Source: JBKPCD01 sp046727175 (GTDB taxonomy: Bacteria > Acidobacteriota > Vicinamibacteria > Vicinamibacterales > 2-12-FULL-66-21). Taken from it: a stretch of DNA of 54,436 nt. Positions 16,836 to 25,965 of this stretch are shown piece after piece. Below the pieces are notes generated by a model. It was not told where the DNA came from and made no database searches. It saw nothing but the letters and a program-made list of their open reading frames with translations. The stretch is taken from positions 1 to 54,436 of the forward strand of contig JBKPCD010000251.1 of the NCBI GenBank assembly GCA_046727175.1, given 5' to 3'. Every line of letters begins with the position of its first letter. Position 1 is the first letter of the stretch. Both the position numbers and the translations under genes were made by a program.

Positions 16836-17906
16836 ATGCCTGTCGCCCCTCTTGAGTTCTCACTCGAACTGACGCCTCGCGCACGGGTTGATGTCATCGA
16901 TGTTCGTGGCATCGTCAGGCAGCGTTACGGCGATGTCCTCAACATCTATCCCCGGGCGCTCTGCTGCTCCTTCCACACGACGGCCGGGTATCTGGATCAG
17001 GCGCTTGCCTCGCGGCTGAATCAGAGCCGCCGCGGCGTCATGACGTACATCGACGTCTTCCGGACGATGTTTCCGCAGGGGGCCGGCTACGAGCACGACA
17101 AGCTCGAACGGCGGACCGAGCTGACCGACGCCCAAAAGCCCGAAGAGCCGCGCAACGCCGATTCACACCTGGCCTTCATGGCTGGCGCCCTGCGCACGTG
17201 CGTCTCGTATCCGAACCGACCCGACGAACCGGTGTGCTTCATCGATCTCGATGGCGTGCACGACGGCATCCCGCGGCGACGGCTAACGAGCATCCTCGGC
17301 TATTCACAGGAGGAGCCGGTCGTGCAGACGCGCGTGACGGTCCCGGTCTCCAGGCACGCCGTTGATTCGGTGAACTTGAAGGATCCGAATCTTGGTGTCT
17401 ACGACCAGTGCGCCGAGCTGGTGCGTCGCCACGGGGTCACGAAGGGCCGCGTACGCCTGACCCTCGCGCCCGGCGAGAAACATGCCGGACTCACGGTGAA
17501 CGAGTACGAAACGCTACTGATGCGCCACGATCTTTCCGAGGTGCTGCGCGATCCGCTGCGATTCATGGCGGAGAAGGCCGGCCACATTCTCGGAAACCCG
17601 CGAGCGATTCCGGCGAGGACGCTCGATTACGCGAAGTACGATCTCGTGCGCGTGTTCAACCAGCTCGTGGACACGCTGGGCCTGCACGAGTCGCTCGTCG
17701 AAAGCGTTCTGTCCCGTGCGATTGCCATGCCCGCCGCGCGCTTCCTGCGCATGAAGCGATCGGTCAGCCTGCTCGTTTCCGATCGGGCGATGAAGGGGCA
17801 GGGCGTGATCGTCGAAGGGACCTATCAGAGCCCGATTCTCGTTCAGTGGCATCGCGGCACCGTTCAGGCGCGCGCGCTCGACGTCACGCTGACGAGATTC
17901 GTCTGA
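16836..17906 (+). CDS. YjbQ/UPF0047-like protein with extra C-terminal domain
   Basis: About 356 residues. Residues about 1-150 follow the YjbQ (UPF0047) pattern: LTPRARVDVIDVRG, the HTTAGYLDQ motif, a NADSHLAFMAG helix and a buried strand before DGIPRRR. YjbQ proteins are single-domain, about 130-140 residues, with a weak thiamine phosphate synthase activity reported in some cases. The last 200 residues (from PVVQTRVTVPVSRH) match nothing I recognise; they contain a helical stretch and a beta-rich end. There is no signal peptide. The ATG at 16836 is preferred because a TTG at 16785 would start inside the promoter. Function unknown. Confidence 0.6.
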   Translation: MPVAPLEFSLELTPRARVDVIDVRGIVRQRYGDVLNIYPRALCCSFHTTAGYLDQALASRLNQSRRGVMTYIDVFRTMFPQGAGYEHDKLERRTELTDAQKPEEPRNADSHLAFMAGALRTCVSYPNRPDEPVCFIDLDGVHDGIPRRRLTSILGYSQEEPVVQTRVTVPVSRHAVDSVNLKDPNLGVYDQCAELVRRHGVTKGRVRLTLAPGEKHAGLTVNEYETLLMRHDLSEVLRDPLRFMAEKAGHILGNPRAIPARTLDYAKYDLVRVFNQLVDTLGLHESLVESVLSRAIAMPAARFLRMKRSVSLLVSDRAMKGQGVIVEGTYQSPILVQWHRGTVQARALDVTLTRFV

Positions 17907-17909
17907 CTA

Positions 17910-18006
17910 GACCGGGGGGCTTCGCCCCGCCGGATCCCCCATCGCCGTCGCTCGCGGGGCCCCTTCGCCCCGCTCCGCTCCGGCGGGGCGCGCCTGCGGC
18001 GCGCCT
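17910..18006. repeat. Stop-linked GC-rich hairpin element, long copy 1
   Basis: Begins 4 nt after a stop codon. It contains the hairpin GGGGCTTCGCCCC, then a 45-nt conserved segment (around ATCGCCGTCGCTCGCGGGG), and ends in a second hairpin with arms GCGCGCC/GGCGCGC. The first 73 nt match the copy at 24377 with four substitutions and one indel. It probably ends transcription of the two convergent genes around it, though no T-run is present. Confidence 0.7.
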
Positions 18007-18022
18007 AAGCATCCGTTTTGGG

Positions 18023-19657
18023 TCAGCGGTAACGCCAGCGTGTGCGATCGGCTCCTGGCGGCGCGTAGCGCTCGATGTGCGCCGTCATCTTTGCCGCGAG
18101 CTCCGCATTTCGCGGTCCCCAGCAGTGAGGGGCGCGCCGCTGAAACACGACCTCACCCGTGAACGCCGGCGCGGCCGCCTTGACGAGAAACTCGTTCAAC
18201 TTCTCGACGGCGTCGTTGAGGTAGAACGAGTCCATGTCGCCGACGTACACATGGAGCTTGTGCGCCACCTTCGGACCGAGCGTCGCCCAGTTCGTTTCGA
18301 GGATGTGACGCAGGTCGTACTTGCGCCACGCCTCTGCCACGGTCTTGTCGATGTCGCCCGTGGCCTTGTTCCAGAGCCGTTTCGGATATCCGTCGGCGCC
18401 GGACGGCGAGTACGTCGCTTCCCAGATGTCCCACTGACCGCCTGAACGCGACTTGTCGCCAACCACGAGCTCGTAGAGGTTTTCGTCCTTCATCGTCGAT
18501 CTGATGTTGCCGTCAGGCTGGCGTTCGTTCGGCCGCTCGACGCGCATCCATCCCTTGTCGATGTAGTAGGCGTTGGCGTCCTTGTAGATGTCGACGATCT
18601 GGTGATAGCGGAAATCGACGGCATCGGGGCAGCTCGCGAAGGTGCCGCCGTAAAAGTCGGGATAGAAGATCTGGTGCGCCAGGGCAATCCAGCCGCCGGT
18701 CGAGCCGCCCGAGAGCATGCGGGCCCACGGCTCGCGAATGACGCGGAACCGCTGTTCGATTTCAGGAATGAGCTCCTGCATGATCGCGTCACCGAACGGA
18801 CCGTTGTTCGCCGAGTTGACCCCGTACGAGTCGTCGTAATACGGCGACGGATGCTGGAGCGTTACGTAGATGAAGCGCGCTGTGTCGTCGGCGAGCCAGA
18901 ACTTGTCGAAGTCGCCGCCGCTGCCGAAACCGCCCGGCGCCCGAAGCGAGAAATGTCCCTGCTGATAGTTGACGGGATAGTGCGCGTCCGGGTGCTTATC
19001 GTAATCCTTCGGCAACAGCACCGTCGCGCCAATGAAGATTGGCTGTCCCCACCACGCGGTAAGAATCCTGCTCTGGATCCGGATCCGTTTCACGAAGTCC
19101 GTCTCCGGCGGGACTTGAATCGGTGGAATGACCTTGTCGGCAGTGAGCGTGATCGTCGTGGCCGACTGTGGATCGAACATGATCTTGACCGGATCGCCGT
19201 AGAGATTGCCAGGCGAGCGCTTCCAGTCCTGGCCTTCCCACTGGTCCATGTGCAGCCAGACTGTCTTGCCGTCAGCGCGCGGGAAACGTGTATAGACATT
19301 CACGAACGGCTGAACGTAGTAGTCACCCGGCGGGATCTCGCCGAGGCTCGTGACCGGATAGCCCCGGGCGCGCGTGTCGACCGCGACGGGCGCGTCCGGC
19401 GACAGCGCGTCTACGTACACCGAAAACAACGGGCTGCCAGTCGGCCCCGTCTGCGCGATCGAGGTCTGGCGGTTATCGCGGCTGAACGCAACATAGACCA
19501 TGCCGGTCACTGGCTCCGCGCGCGTCTGCTTCGCGAAGGCAATCTCGATCTTCGGACCGTTGCCTGTCGCAGCCGATGGCCGGCGGGCCGGATTGGCAAA
19601 TACGCCGGCGCCCGCGAGTGCCAGCGCCAACGCCACGAGATGATTTCGCTGAAGCAT
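18023..19657 (-). CDS. Secreted esterase-family hydrolase
   Basis: A 544-residue exported protein with a signal peptide (LVALALALAGAGVFA). Residues about 30-190 are a beta-rich domain of unknown function; from about residue 230 it becomes a putative-esterase (PF00756-like) alpha/beta-hydrolase fold. The nucleophile is probably the serine in LSGGSTGGWIAL, with the late VGDMDSFYL and RRAPHCWGP supplying Asp and His. The closest relatives include feruloyl and siderophore esterases, but the substrate is not predictable. Confidence 0.75.
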   Translation of the reverse strand: MLQRNHLVALALALAGAGVFANPARRPSAATGNGPKIEIAFAKQTRAEPVTGMVYVAFSRDNRQTSIAQTGPTGSPLFSVYVDALSPDAPVAVDTRARGYPVTSLGEIPPGDYYVQPFVNVYTRFPRADGKTVWLHMDQWEGQDWKRSPGNLYGDPVKIMFDPQSATTITLTADKVIPPIQVPPETDFVKRIRIQSRILTAWWGQPIFIGATVLLPKDYDKHPDAHYPVNYQQGHFSLRAPGGFGSGGDFDKFWLADDTARFIYVTLQHPSPYYDDSYGVNSANNGPFGDAIMQELIPEIEQRFRVIREPWARMLSGGSTGGWIALAHQIFYPDFYGGTFASCPDAVDFRYHQIVDIYKDANAYYIDKGWMRVERPNERQPDGNIRSTMKDENLYELVVGDKSRSGGQWDIWEATYSPSGADGYPKRLWNKATGDIDKTVAEAWRKYDLRHILETNWATLGPKVAHKLHVYVGDMDSFYLNDAVEKLNEFLVKAAAPAFTGEVVFQRRAPHCWGPRNAELAAKMTAHIERYAPPGADRTRWRYR

Positions 19658-19719
19658 GGCCGATCGTAACGCATTCGCGTAGGCGCGATTGCCGGACGTG
19701 GCTATGATGGAGGCGGCTC

Positions 19720-20871
19720 ATGGATGGCCACGCTTTTCCGGCCCGATTCTCACCGGCGCGCTTTCTTCTCGCGATCGGAGCGTCCACGGCGCTCGTCCTG
19801 TCGGCGCCGTTCATCGGGCAGATCAGGAGCGCCATCCTCAGGGCGTTTCCGGGCCAGTTCGTCGCGATTATGGGAATCGCGGTCGGCGTCGCGACGTGTG
19901 CAGCGCTCGGCGCGGCGGTGATCCGAATTCGCGATCGCCGGCTGCTGCGCTACGGTCTGATCGTTCTGGCGCTCGTCACGGCGGTGACGTACTCCATTCG
20001 TTCACAGCTCGGAAATCCGGTATCGGACGCCGTGGAGCGATTCCACTTCGTCGAGTACGGCGTGATCACGTTCCTGTTCTACCGTGCGTGGCGTCCGTTG
20101 GACGATGGCGGAGTCCTGACGCTGCCGATCCTCGCGGGCCTCATCGTGGGCACGTTGGAAGAATGGTTTCAATGGTTCATCCCCGCGCGCATTGGTGAGG
20201 TCCGAGACGTCCTGCTCAACGGTGCAGCGATTGTTTCCGGGCTGCTGTTCAGCCTCGCCATCGATCCGCCAGCGCGGTGGAACCTTCGCGTTGGCCGGCG
20301 GTCGTCGATTCAGATCGCGAACCTTGCGATTGCGGGCACCGTCGTCTTCGCCTGCTTCCTCAACAGCGTGCATCTCGGGTACGAGATTGGCGACCCCGAG
20401 ATTGGCGTCTTCCGGTCGATCTACAGCGCCGCGGATCTCGAGAGCCTGTCGCGGGACCGCGCGGGTCGCTGGACATCGGCACCGCCGCCCATCCGGCCGC
20501 CGCGGCTGTCACGCGAGGATCAGTACCTGAGCGAGGGGCTATTGCACGTGCAGGCCAGGAACCTCGCCTGGGAGCATGACATCGCGACGGCGTGGTTCGA
20601 GAACCGGATCCTCGAGAAGTACTTCGCGCCGGTACTCGCGATCGGCCATCGGTGGCCGCCCGAGCAGCGCGCGGACGGCGAGCGCCGCTTTCTAGCGCTG
20701 CCGGCCGCAACGCGATCGTTCGTCAGTCATGCCCAGGGTGAGTTCCCAATTTTCACCTGGTCGAAGTCCGCGTTTTGGGCGGTCGTTGCCGCAATCGTGC
20801 TGGTAATCGCCCTCGGTCGTGCGCTCGTTGTGCGCTCGGTTGCTCGGACGAGCGCTCCAAGTCCCACGTGA
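19720..20871 (+). CDS. VanZ-family membrane protein
   Basis: A 383-residue protein. Residues about 20-190 hold five hydrophobic segments with the VanZ core (FHFVEYGVITFLFYRA, then GTLEEWFQWFIPARIGEVRDVLLN), whose acidic residues are conserved. After a further helix comes a 130-residue non-membrane region and a C-terminal helix (FWAVVAAIVLVIAL). VanZ of enterococci gives low-level teicoplanin resistance by an unknown mechanism; most members have no proven function. The additional extracellular region is larger than in VanZ itself. Confidence 0.75.
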   Translation: MDGHAFPARFSPARFLLAIGASTALVLSAPFIGQIRSAILRAFPGQFVAIMGIAVGVATCAALGAAVIRIRDRRLLRYGLIVLALVTAVTYSIRSQLGNPVSDAVERFHFVEYGVITFLFYRAWRPLDDGGVLTLPILAGLIVGTLEEWFQWFIPARIGEVRDVLLNGAAIVSGLLFSLAIDPPARWNLRVGRRSSIQIANLAIAGTVVFACFLNSVHLGYEIGDPEIGVFRSIYSAADLESLSRDRAGRWTSAPPPIRPPRLSREDQYLSEGLLHVQARNLAWEHDIATAWFENRILEKYFAPVLAIGHRWPPEQRADGERRFLALPAATRSFVSHAQGEFPIFTWSKSAFWAVVAAIVLVIALGRALVVRSVARTSAPSPT

Positions 20872-20884
20872 ACGGGTGACGTCA

Positions 20885-21625
20885 TCATCCTTTCGGAGTG
20901 GCAAACAGCGCATCGTCCATTGGCACGTTCACTTCGATTTTCACCGTGTAGGTTGCGAGCGACTGCACGGGCTCCTTTCCTGTCCGTTCCTCACTGATGT
21001 CGAACGGGAACTTGACACCGCCGACCTCTTGCCAGTCTCCAAAGTCAATGGAAACGTCGAACCGTCGGCCGCCCGGAAGGTTGAGAACACCCGTGTGCCG
21101 GCGATCCAGATACGTCTGCGCGTCGAGATAGATCGTCCGCACGATTCCGCTCCTGGTGACGATCTTGAGCTTGTGTGCATCTCCGCCGGGCAAGGATTCT
21201 GTTCCCTCGTAAGTGACGGTGTGGCCCTTGGCCTTCCAATTAACCAGGGGGCCGTCGAAGTCGGCGTCGAGCTCCCGCGTCTCTGCGGCCGCGTCGGCGG
21301 AGCGCATGACGATCTTGCCGCCCTGAGCCGTATCCCACGCGCCCTCCGGATTGACGCCGCGGACGGTCATCGGCCCGCCCGGAGGAGCGGATTCGGCACG
21401 AAAGAGCTGCGGACGTTTCTTGAGGATGATGACATCGACGGTATTGAACTGCGTCGCGACCTTGCGTGTGAATTTGATCGTCTGGAGCGTCTTCAGTCGC
21501 GCTGCGCCGCCACGGGCCTCGAGGTGCCGTGCGACGATCTCGTCGACGGTCGGAGCGGCAATCGGTCGAGCGAACCCTGCGAGCGCACAGACAACGGCGG
21601 CAGCAGTCGAGAGCCAGTGACGCAT
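20885..21625 (-). CDS. LolA-like secreted protein
   Basis: A 246-residue exported protein with a signal peptide (STAAAVVCALAGFARPIAA), then the segment VDEIVARHLEARGGAARLKTLQTIKF. This opening is common in acidobacterial proteins with the LolA/LppX fold, which bind lipids or lipoproteins in the periplasm. The rest is antiparallel beta-strand rich (TVTYEGTES, RRFDVSIDFGDWQEVGGVKFPF). AGGAGG lies about 8 nt before the ATG. It is convergent with the VanZ gene, with only 13 nt between them. A carrier role is inferred from fold only. Confidence 0.65.
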   Translation of the reverse strand: MRHWLSTAAAVVCALAGFARPIAAPTVDEIVARHLEARGGAARLKTLQTIKFTRKVATQFNTVDVIILKKRPQLFRAESAPPGGPMTVRGVNPEGAWDTAQGGKIVMRSADAAAETRELDADFDGPLVNWKAKGHTVTYEGTESLPGGDAHKLKIVTRSGIVRTIYLDAQTYLDRRHTGVLNLPGGRRFDVSIDFGDWQEVGGVKFPFDISEERTGKEPVQSLATYTVKIEVNVPMDDALFATPKG

Positions 21626-21767
21626 GACGAGACCTCCTGGGGACGACGCCGGCGATTGTATCGTGCAGCAGCTCGTCGATGCGCGTTGCTGGGACGACGC
21701 GCCGGCTCTGAGGTTCAGAGTTCGGCCTGAGGAGTCCGGGGAACGAAGTTGGATAGAGTAAGCGTAA

Positions 21768-21793
21768 GGGGTCCGGGGGACGAAGTCCCCCGG
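21768..21793. repeat. Stop-linked CTTCG hairpin, short copy
   Basis: Arms CCGGGGGA (21773-21780) and TCCCCCGG (21786-21793) form a perfect 8-bp stem directly against the TAA (21794-21796) of the minus-strand hydrolase gene. Read in that gene's direction it matches the start of the element at 24377. A degenerate second copy lies near 21735. Confidence 0.65.
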
Positions 21794-22591
21794 TTAGAGA
21801 TTCGACCCCAGGAAGTTCGTCAGCGCCGTCGAGAACTCGTCAGGCGCTTCCAGATTCGAGAGGTGCGCGGCCCCTGGAAGGATCACGAGCTGCGATCGCG
21901 GGATTTGCTGCTGGAGGAGCTCGGCATCGGAGATCGGCGTGATCGAGTCCTCCTCGCCAACGAGAACGAGCGTAGGAAGTGAGATGCGCGCCAGGTCCGG
22001 CGTCGAGTCGGGCCGCGTCATGAGCGCGTGAATGGCCGCATCGATCTCCGCGACGTCTGAGCTCTCGATCAACTGCCGGACCTGCGCGACAACGTGCCGG
22101 CGTCTGCGCAAGGTCGTCTCGCTCAGAAGCTTCGGCAGCATCTGATCGGCGACGGCGGCCGGCCCCTTCGTGCGGACGAGCTCGGACAGCTTCCTGCGTG
22201 CCTGACGGCCCTCCGGCGTGTCCGCCTGCGCTCTTGTATCGGCAAGCAGGATGCCCGTGAAACGCTCGGGCGCCCGTCGGAACAGCTCGAACGTAATGTA
22301 GCCGCCCATCGACAGTCCGCCGATGATGGCGCGGTCCAGTTCCAGCGCGTCGAGCAGCGCGGACACACCGCCGGCGTAATCGGTCATCGACGGAGCACTC
22401 GAACCACGAGTGCCGAACGTTCTCAGATCGGGCGCAATGAAACGCCAGCCATCGGGAATGCGTTCCAGCTGAGGACGCCACATGTCCGGGGTCAGCGGAA
22501 ACGCGTGAAGGAGCATGACCGGCCACCCGGCGCCAGCTTCGAGAAACCGGATCGCTCCTCCAGCGGCATCAACGTTTCGATCGTGAATCAT
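21794..22591 (-). CDS. Alpha/beta hydrolase
   Basis: A 265-residue cytoplasmic hydrolase. It has an oxyanion segment MLLHAFPLTPDMW, the nucleophile elbow GGLSMGGYIT, the acid strand LVLVGEEDSITP and the catalytic histidine in LPGAAHLSNLEAP. This arrangement resembles the 3-oxoadipate enol-lactonase (PcaD) and RutD-like group, but no pathway genes surround it, so the substrate is open. It is divergent from the DUF547 gene, 88 nt apart. Confidence 0.85.
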   Translation of the reverse strand: MIHDRNVDAAGGAIRFLEAGAGWPVMLLHAFPLTPDMWRPQLERIPDGWRFIAPDLRTFGTRGSSAPSMTDYAGGVSALLDALELDRAIIGGLSMGGYITFELFRRAPERFTGILLADTRAQADTPEGRQARRKLSELVRTKGPAAVADQMLPKLLSETTLRRRRHVVAQVRQLIESSDVAEIDAAIHALMTRPDSTPDLARISLPTLVLVGEEDSITPISDAELLQQQIPRSQLVILPGAAHLSNLEAPDEFSTALTNFLGSNL

Positions 22592-22679
22592 GCTTCGATC
22601 TTAGTTGACGCGCTGAGTCTTGACGCGGCCACGGGTACGGCTACCGAGACCCCGGAGCGTTTCAGATACTATTAACGTC

Positions 22680-23528
22680 ATGTCTCGCTTGCTCACTGCC
22701 AGCGTCGTCACAACGGCACTGCTCGGTTCGCCGCTCGTCGCGCAACAAACCGAGCCCGGTCCTGGCGCCGATCCCTTGCATGTTCCGCTCGACCGCATTC
22801 TCGATATCAACGTCCGCGACGGGTTCGTCTATTACCGGGCGCTCAAATCCGACCGCAGCCGTCTCGATCGGTATGCCGCCTCGCTGAACGTGCCCGGCAC
22901 CACGTATGAGGGGTGGTCCCGCGAGCAAAAGCTAGCCTTCTGGCTGAACGCGTACAACGCGTTCGTGCTCGAGACGGTCCTCGACAACTATCCTATTCGT
23001 GGGCGGAGCGCGACGTATCCCGCGGCGAGCATTCGGCAGATCCCTGGCGCATTCGAACAGGCGAAGCACCGCGCGGCCGGGCGCGCCGTGACTCTCGATG
23101 AAATCGAGAAGACCATTCTGCCGGAATTCAAGGAGCCGCGCGTCTATCTCGCGCTCGGCCGAGGCGCCGTCGGGAGCGGACGACTGCGCAGTGAAGCCTA
23201 CACAGCCACACGGCTAGCCGGGCAGCTGGATGCAGTCCAAGCGGAGTTCGTGACGGATCAGCAGTTGCTGAAGATCGATCGACTGAGCAATCAGGTCTCG
23301 GTCACGCCCATTCTGAGCTGGCGTGAGGCGGAGTTCGTCGCCGCATACGACAAGGGTGCGGCGGGTCCATTCGCCGATCGATCGCCCGTTGAGCGGGCGC
23401 TCGTCGCGTTCATCACGCCGCACCTGCTGCCGCTCGAGAAGGAGCTCGTTCAGCAGAACCAATTCAAGGTCACGTTCCATCAATTCGATTGGCGGCTGAA
23501 CGATCTGAGCGGCGGACGGGTGGAATGA
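22680..23528 (+). CDS. Secreted DUF547 domain protein
   Basis: A 282-residue protein with a signal peptide (MSRLLTASVVTTALLGSPLVAQ). It carries the DUF547 pattern: VRDGFVYYRALKSDR, WSREQKLAFWLNAYNAFVLETVL, then a degenerate region where many members read HFALNCGA (here LALGRGAVGSGRLR). The fold is related to cysteine-peptidase or transglutaminase-like proteins, but the usual Cys seems replaced here, so catalysis is doubtful. Confidence 0.75.
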   Translation: MSRLLTASVVTTALLGSPLVAQQTEPGPGADPLHVPLDRILDINVRDGFVYYRALKSDRSRLDRYAASLNVPGTTYEGWSREQKLAFWLNAYNAFVLETVLDNYPIRGRSATYPAASIRQIPGAFEQAKHRAAGRAVTLDEIEKTILPEFKEPRVYLALGRGAVGSGRLRSEAYTATRLAGQLDAVQAEFVTDQQLLKIDRLSNQVSVTPILSWREAEFVAAYDKGAAGPFADRSPVERALVAFITPHLLPLEKELVQQNQFKVTFHQFDWRLNDLSGGRVE

Positions 23529-23545
23529 TCGACGCCCCGGCGTTG

Positions 23546-23587
23546 GGCTCATGGCTCAAAATCCAAAGCCTTGAGCCGAGAGACGGC
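23546..23587. repeat. Heptamer array (GGCTCAT type) with short inverted arms
   Basis: Six phased 7-nt units, beginning GGCTCAT and GGCTCAA and continuing to AGCCTTG, AGCCGAG and AGACGGC. GGCTCAA and TTGAGCC (23571-23577) are inverted complements. Same unit type as the array at 9974, and likewise placed just before a start codon (23599). Confidence 0.75.
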
Positions 23588-23598
23588 AGCCGTCACTG

Positions 23599-24378
23599 AT
23601 GGATCTAGGTCTCACCGATAAAGTTGCCGTCATCACCGGCTCGAGCCGCGGGATCGGCCTCGCCAGTGCGCGTGCGCTCGTGTCCGAGGGATGCCGTGTG
23701 TGTCTCTGCGCGCGCGGCGGCGAGCGGCTCGCCGAAGCGGCGATCGAAGTTGAAGCCGCGGCTCGACGTCCGAACATGGTCCTTGCCGTGCAGGCCGATG
23801 TGGCCACCGCTGCCGGGGTCGAGTTGATCATCGAGCGGACGATCGAGACGTTTGGCGGTCTCGACATCCTGGTCAATAACGTCGGGCGTGCCGGGGGCGG
23901 CGACCTCGTCGAGACATCTGACGCCGAATGGCAGGCCGCGTTCGACGAGACGCTGTTTCCGGCCATCCGCGCCTCGCGGCTCGCGGTTCCGCACATGCGG
24001 GCGCGGGGCGGCGGAGCGATTCTGATGATTGCCTCGATTTACGGCCGCGAAGCTGGCGGCCGGATGGCATACAACGCAGTCAAGGCTGCCGAAATCAGCC
24101 TGGCGAAGTCGTTGGCGCGGCAGTTTGCTCCCGTGAACATCCGCGTGAACAGCATTGCACCGGGTTCGATCCTGTTCCCCGGAGGGTCGTGGCATCGCCG
24201 CCAGCAGGCGGATCCCGCCGGGATCGCCGAGTTCGTCCGCCTCGAGCTGCCGTTCGGGCGATTTGGCCGTCCCGAGGAGGTCGCCTCCGTCGTGGCGTTT
24301 CTCGCCTCGCCGCGCGCCAGCTGGATCAGCGGTGCGTGCGTCGTCGTGGACGGATGTCAAAGCAGGTCAAGTATTTGA
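23599..24378 (+). CDS. Short-chain dehydrogenase/reductase
   Basis: A 259-residue SDR. The nucleotide loop is ITGSSRGIGLASA, the structural motif is LVNNVGRAGG, and the catalytic set is Ser in MIASIYG with Tyr and Lys in MAYNAVKAAE. The end PEEVASVVAFLASPRASWISGACVVVDG is typical of the 3-oxoacyl-ACP-reductase-like group. The cofactor is probably NADP(H) because an Arg follows the glycine motif, though this is weak. The substrate is unknown. The last codons run into the stop-linked hairpin element. Confidence 0.88.
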   Translation: MDLGLTDKVAVITGSSRGIGLASARALVSEGCRVCLCARGGERLAEAAIEVEAAARRPNMVLAVQADVATAAGVELIIERTIETFGGLDILVNNVGRAGGGDLVETSDAEWQAAFDETLFPAIRASRLAVPHMRARGGGAILMIASIYGREAGGRMAYNAVKAAEISLAKSLARQFAPVNIRVNSIAPGSILFPGGSWHRRQQADPAGIAEFVRLELPFGRFGRPEEVASVVAFLASPRASWISGACVVVDGCQSRSSI

Positions 24379-24460
24379 CCGGGGGACTTCGTCCCGCCGG
24401 ACCCCCTATCGCCGTCGCTCGCGGGGTCCCCTTCGCCCCGCTCCGCTCCGAGGGGTCCCC
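24377..24460. repeat. Stop-linked GC-rich hairpin element, long copy 2
   Basis: Starts within the SDR stop codon TGA (24376-24378). The hairpin around GGGACTTCGTCCC is followed by the same conserved segment as at 17910, then by GGGGTCCCC. About 150 nt further on, before the symporter start at 24610, only GC-rich non-coding sequence and a possible extended -10 (TGCTATAAA, ending 24604) are seen; the latter would give a leaderless mRNA. Confidence 0.7.
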
Positions 24461-24609
24461 ATCGCGCGTTTTGTGCGCGGTGGGGCGGGGCGGCTCACTC
24501 GCTGCGCTCATTCGCTTCTGCAGATTCGGCCCTGTGGACGCATTCGTTGCGGTCGTCCTTCAGGGTCGGCGAGCCTGTTAATGCCGACAGCTCAATGCTA
24601 TAAACCTGC

Positions 24610-25965
24610 ATGCTCAGCGATTGGCTGGCTTCCATCGTTCAGTCGACGGCCGACTTCCTCTTCGTTCCCGTTCTCGTGATCGTTCTCTTCGGAACCGGCA
24701 TCTTCCTGACGCTGCGCCTGGGTGTCGTGCAGATCCGCCGTTTCGGTGACGCACTGAAGGTGTTTTTCGGCGGGCAGGCCACCGGTGCCGCGGGCGCGCT
24801 GACGCCGTTCCAGTCGTTCATGACCGCCCTCGCGGCGACGATTGGGACCGGCAACATCGCAGGGGTTGCGACGGCGATCGTCTCCGGCGGACCCGGGGCG
24901 CTGTTCTGGATTTGGGCGTACGGCTTCGTCGCGACGGCAATCAAGTTCGCCGAGGCAGTCCTGGGCCTCACGTTCAGACACGCGGACGGAACGACTGTTC
25001 AATCCGGTCCGATGTACTACCTTCGCGAAGGCCTCGGATCGCCGGCGCTTGCCATGTCGTACGCGGTCGTTGCCGGCATCGCGGCGCTGACGACCACACC
25101 GTTCTCGCAGACGAACTCGATCGCTCTGGTGCTGAACACCCAGGTCGGCGTGCCCACGTGGATCACCGGCGTGGCGGTCGCGGTGCTCACGTGGCTGGTG
25201 ATCATCGGCGGTATCCAATCGATCGGCCGCGCCGCCCAAGCTCTGACGCCGCTGAAGGTCGGGTTGTATCTCGTGGGCGGCCTCATCGTGATTCTGGCAT
25301 TCGCTTCGCGGATACCCGACGTGCTGGGACTCGTGTTCCGTGAAGCCTTCTCGTTCCGCGCGACCGCAGGCGGGTCGATTGGAATCCTCGTCGCAATGCG
25401 CTACGGCCTCGCCCGCGGTCTGTACGCGAACGAAGCTGGTTACGGCACCGCCGCCGTTGCTTACGGGACCGCGCGGAGCGCCCAGCCAGTCCAACAGGGG
25501 CTCAATGCGGTCATGGAAACGTTCATCGTGTCGTTCCTCACCTCGACGATTTCCGCCATGACGATTCTCCTGACCGGCGCCTATCTGTCCGGACAGACCA
25601 GCACCGCTGCCGTCGCGCTCGCGTTCAACCAGGCGATTCCGACCGGCGGCTACATCGTCGCGTTCTGTGTGTTCCTGTTCGGGTACACGACTCTCATCGG
25701 CTGGTCCTACTACGGGGAGAAGTTTCTCGAATACTGGCTCGGGTCCGGCGTCGTGATGCCGTATCGCTGGATCTACTGCCTGCTGATTCCTTTCGGCGCA
25801 ACGACGCGTGTCGATCTTGTGTGGGCCTGGGGTGATTTGATGAACGCCCTTCAGGTGTTTCCGAATCTGATTGGCGTCCTCGGCCTCAGTGGAATCGTGG
25901 CGGCCGCTGCGCGTGAGGCGTTGCGGAGGCAGAACGAGTCAGAAGCAGCACGAGTCAGAAGCTAG
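24610..25965 (+). CDS. Sodium:alanine symporter family (AGCS) transporter
   Basis: A 451-residue inner-membrane transporter that takes up alanine or glycine with sodium. The N-terminus (VIVLFGTGIFLTLRLGVVQIRRF) and the signature GTGNIAGVATAIVSGGPGALFW are diagnostic, as are GLARGLYANEAGYGTAA and the late FGYTTLIGWSYYGEKFLEYW. About ten to eleven helices fit the family. The extreme C-terminus and the TAG stop are supplied by a heptamer array. Confidence 0.93.
   Translation: MLSDWLASIVQSTADFLFVPVLVIVLFGTGIFLTLRLGVVQIRRFGDALKVFFGGQATGAAGALTPFQSFMTALAATIGTGNIAGVATAIVSGGPGALFWIWAYGFVATAIKFAEAVLGLTFRHADGTTVQSGPMYYLREGLGSPALAMSYAVVAGIAALTTTPFSQTNSIALVLNTQVGVPTWITGVAVAVLTWLVIIGGIQSIGRAAQALTPLKVGLYLVGGLIVILAFASRIPDVLGLVFREAFSFRATAGGSIGILVAMRYGLARGLYANEAGYGTAAVAYGTARSAQPVQQGLNAVMETFIVSFLTSTISAMTILLTGAYLSGQTSTAAVALAFNQAIPTGGYIVAFCVFLFGYTTLIGWSYYGEKFLEYWLGSGVVMPYRWIYCLLIPFGATTRVDLVWAWGDLMNALQVFPNLIGVLGLSGIVAAAAREALRRQNESEAARVRS

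Noticed and set aside
24598..25494. 298-codon open frame antisense to the sodium:alanine symporter
   Set aside because: The symporter signature on the plus strand is unambiguous; the antisense frame has shadow composition.
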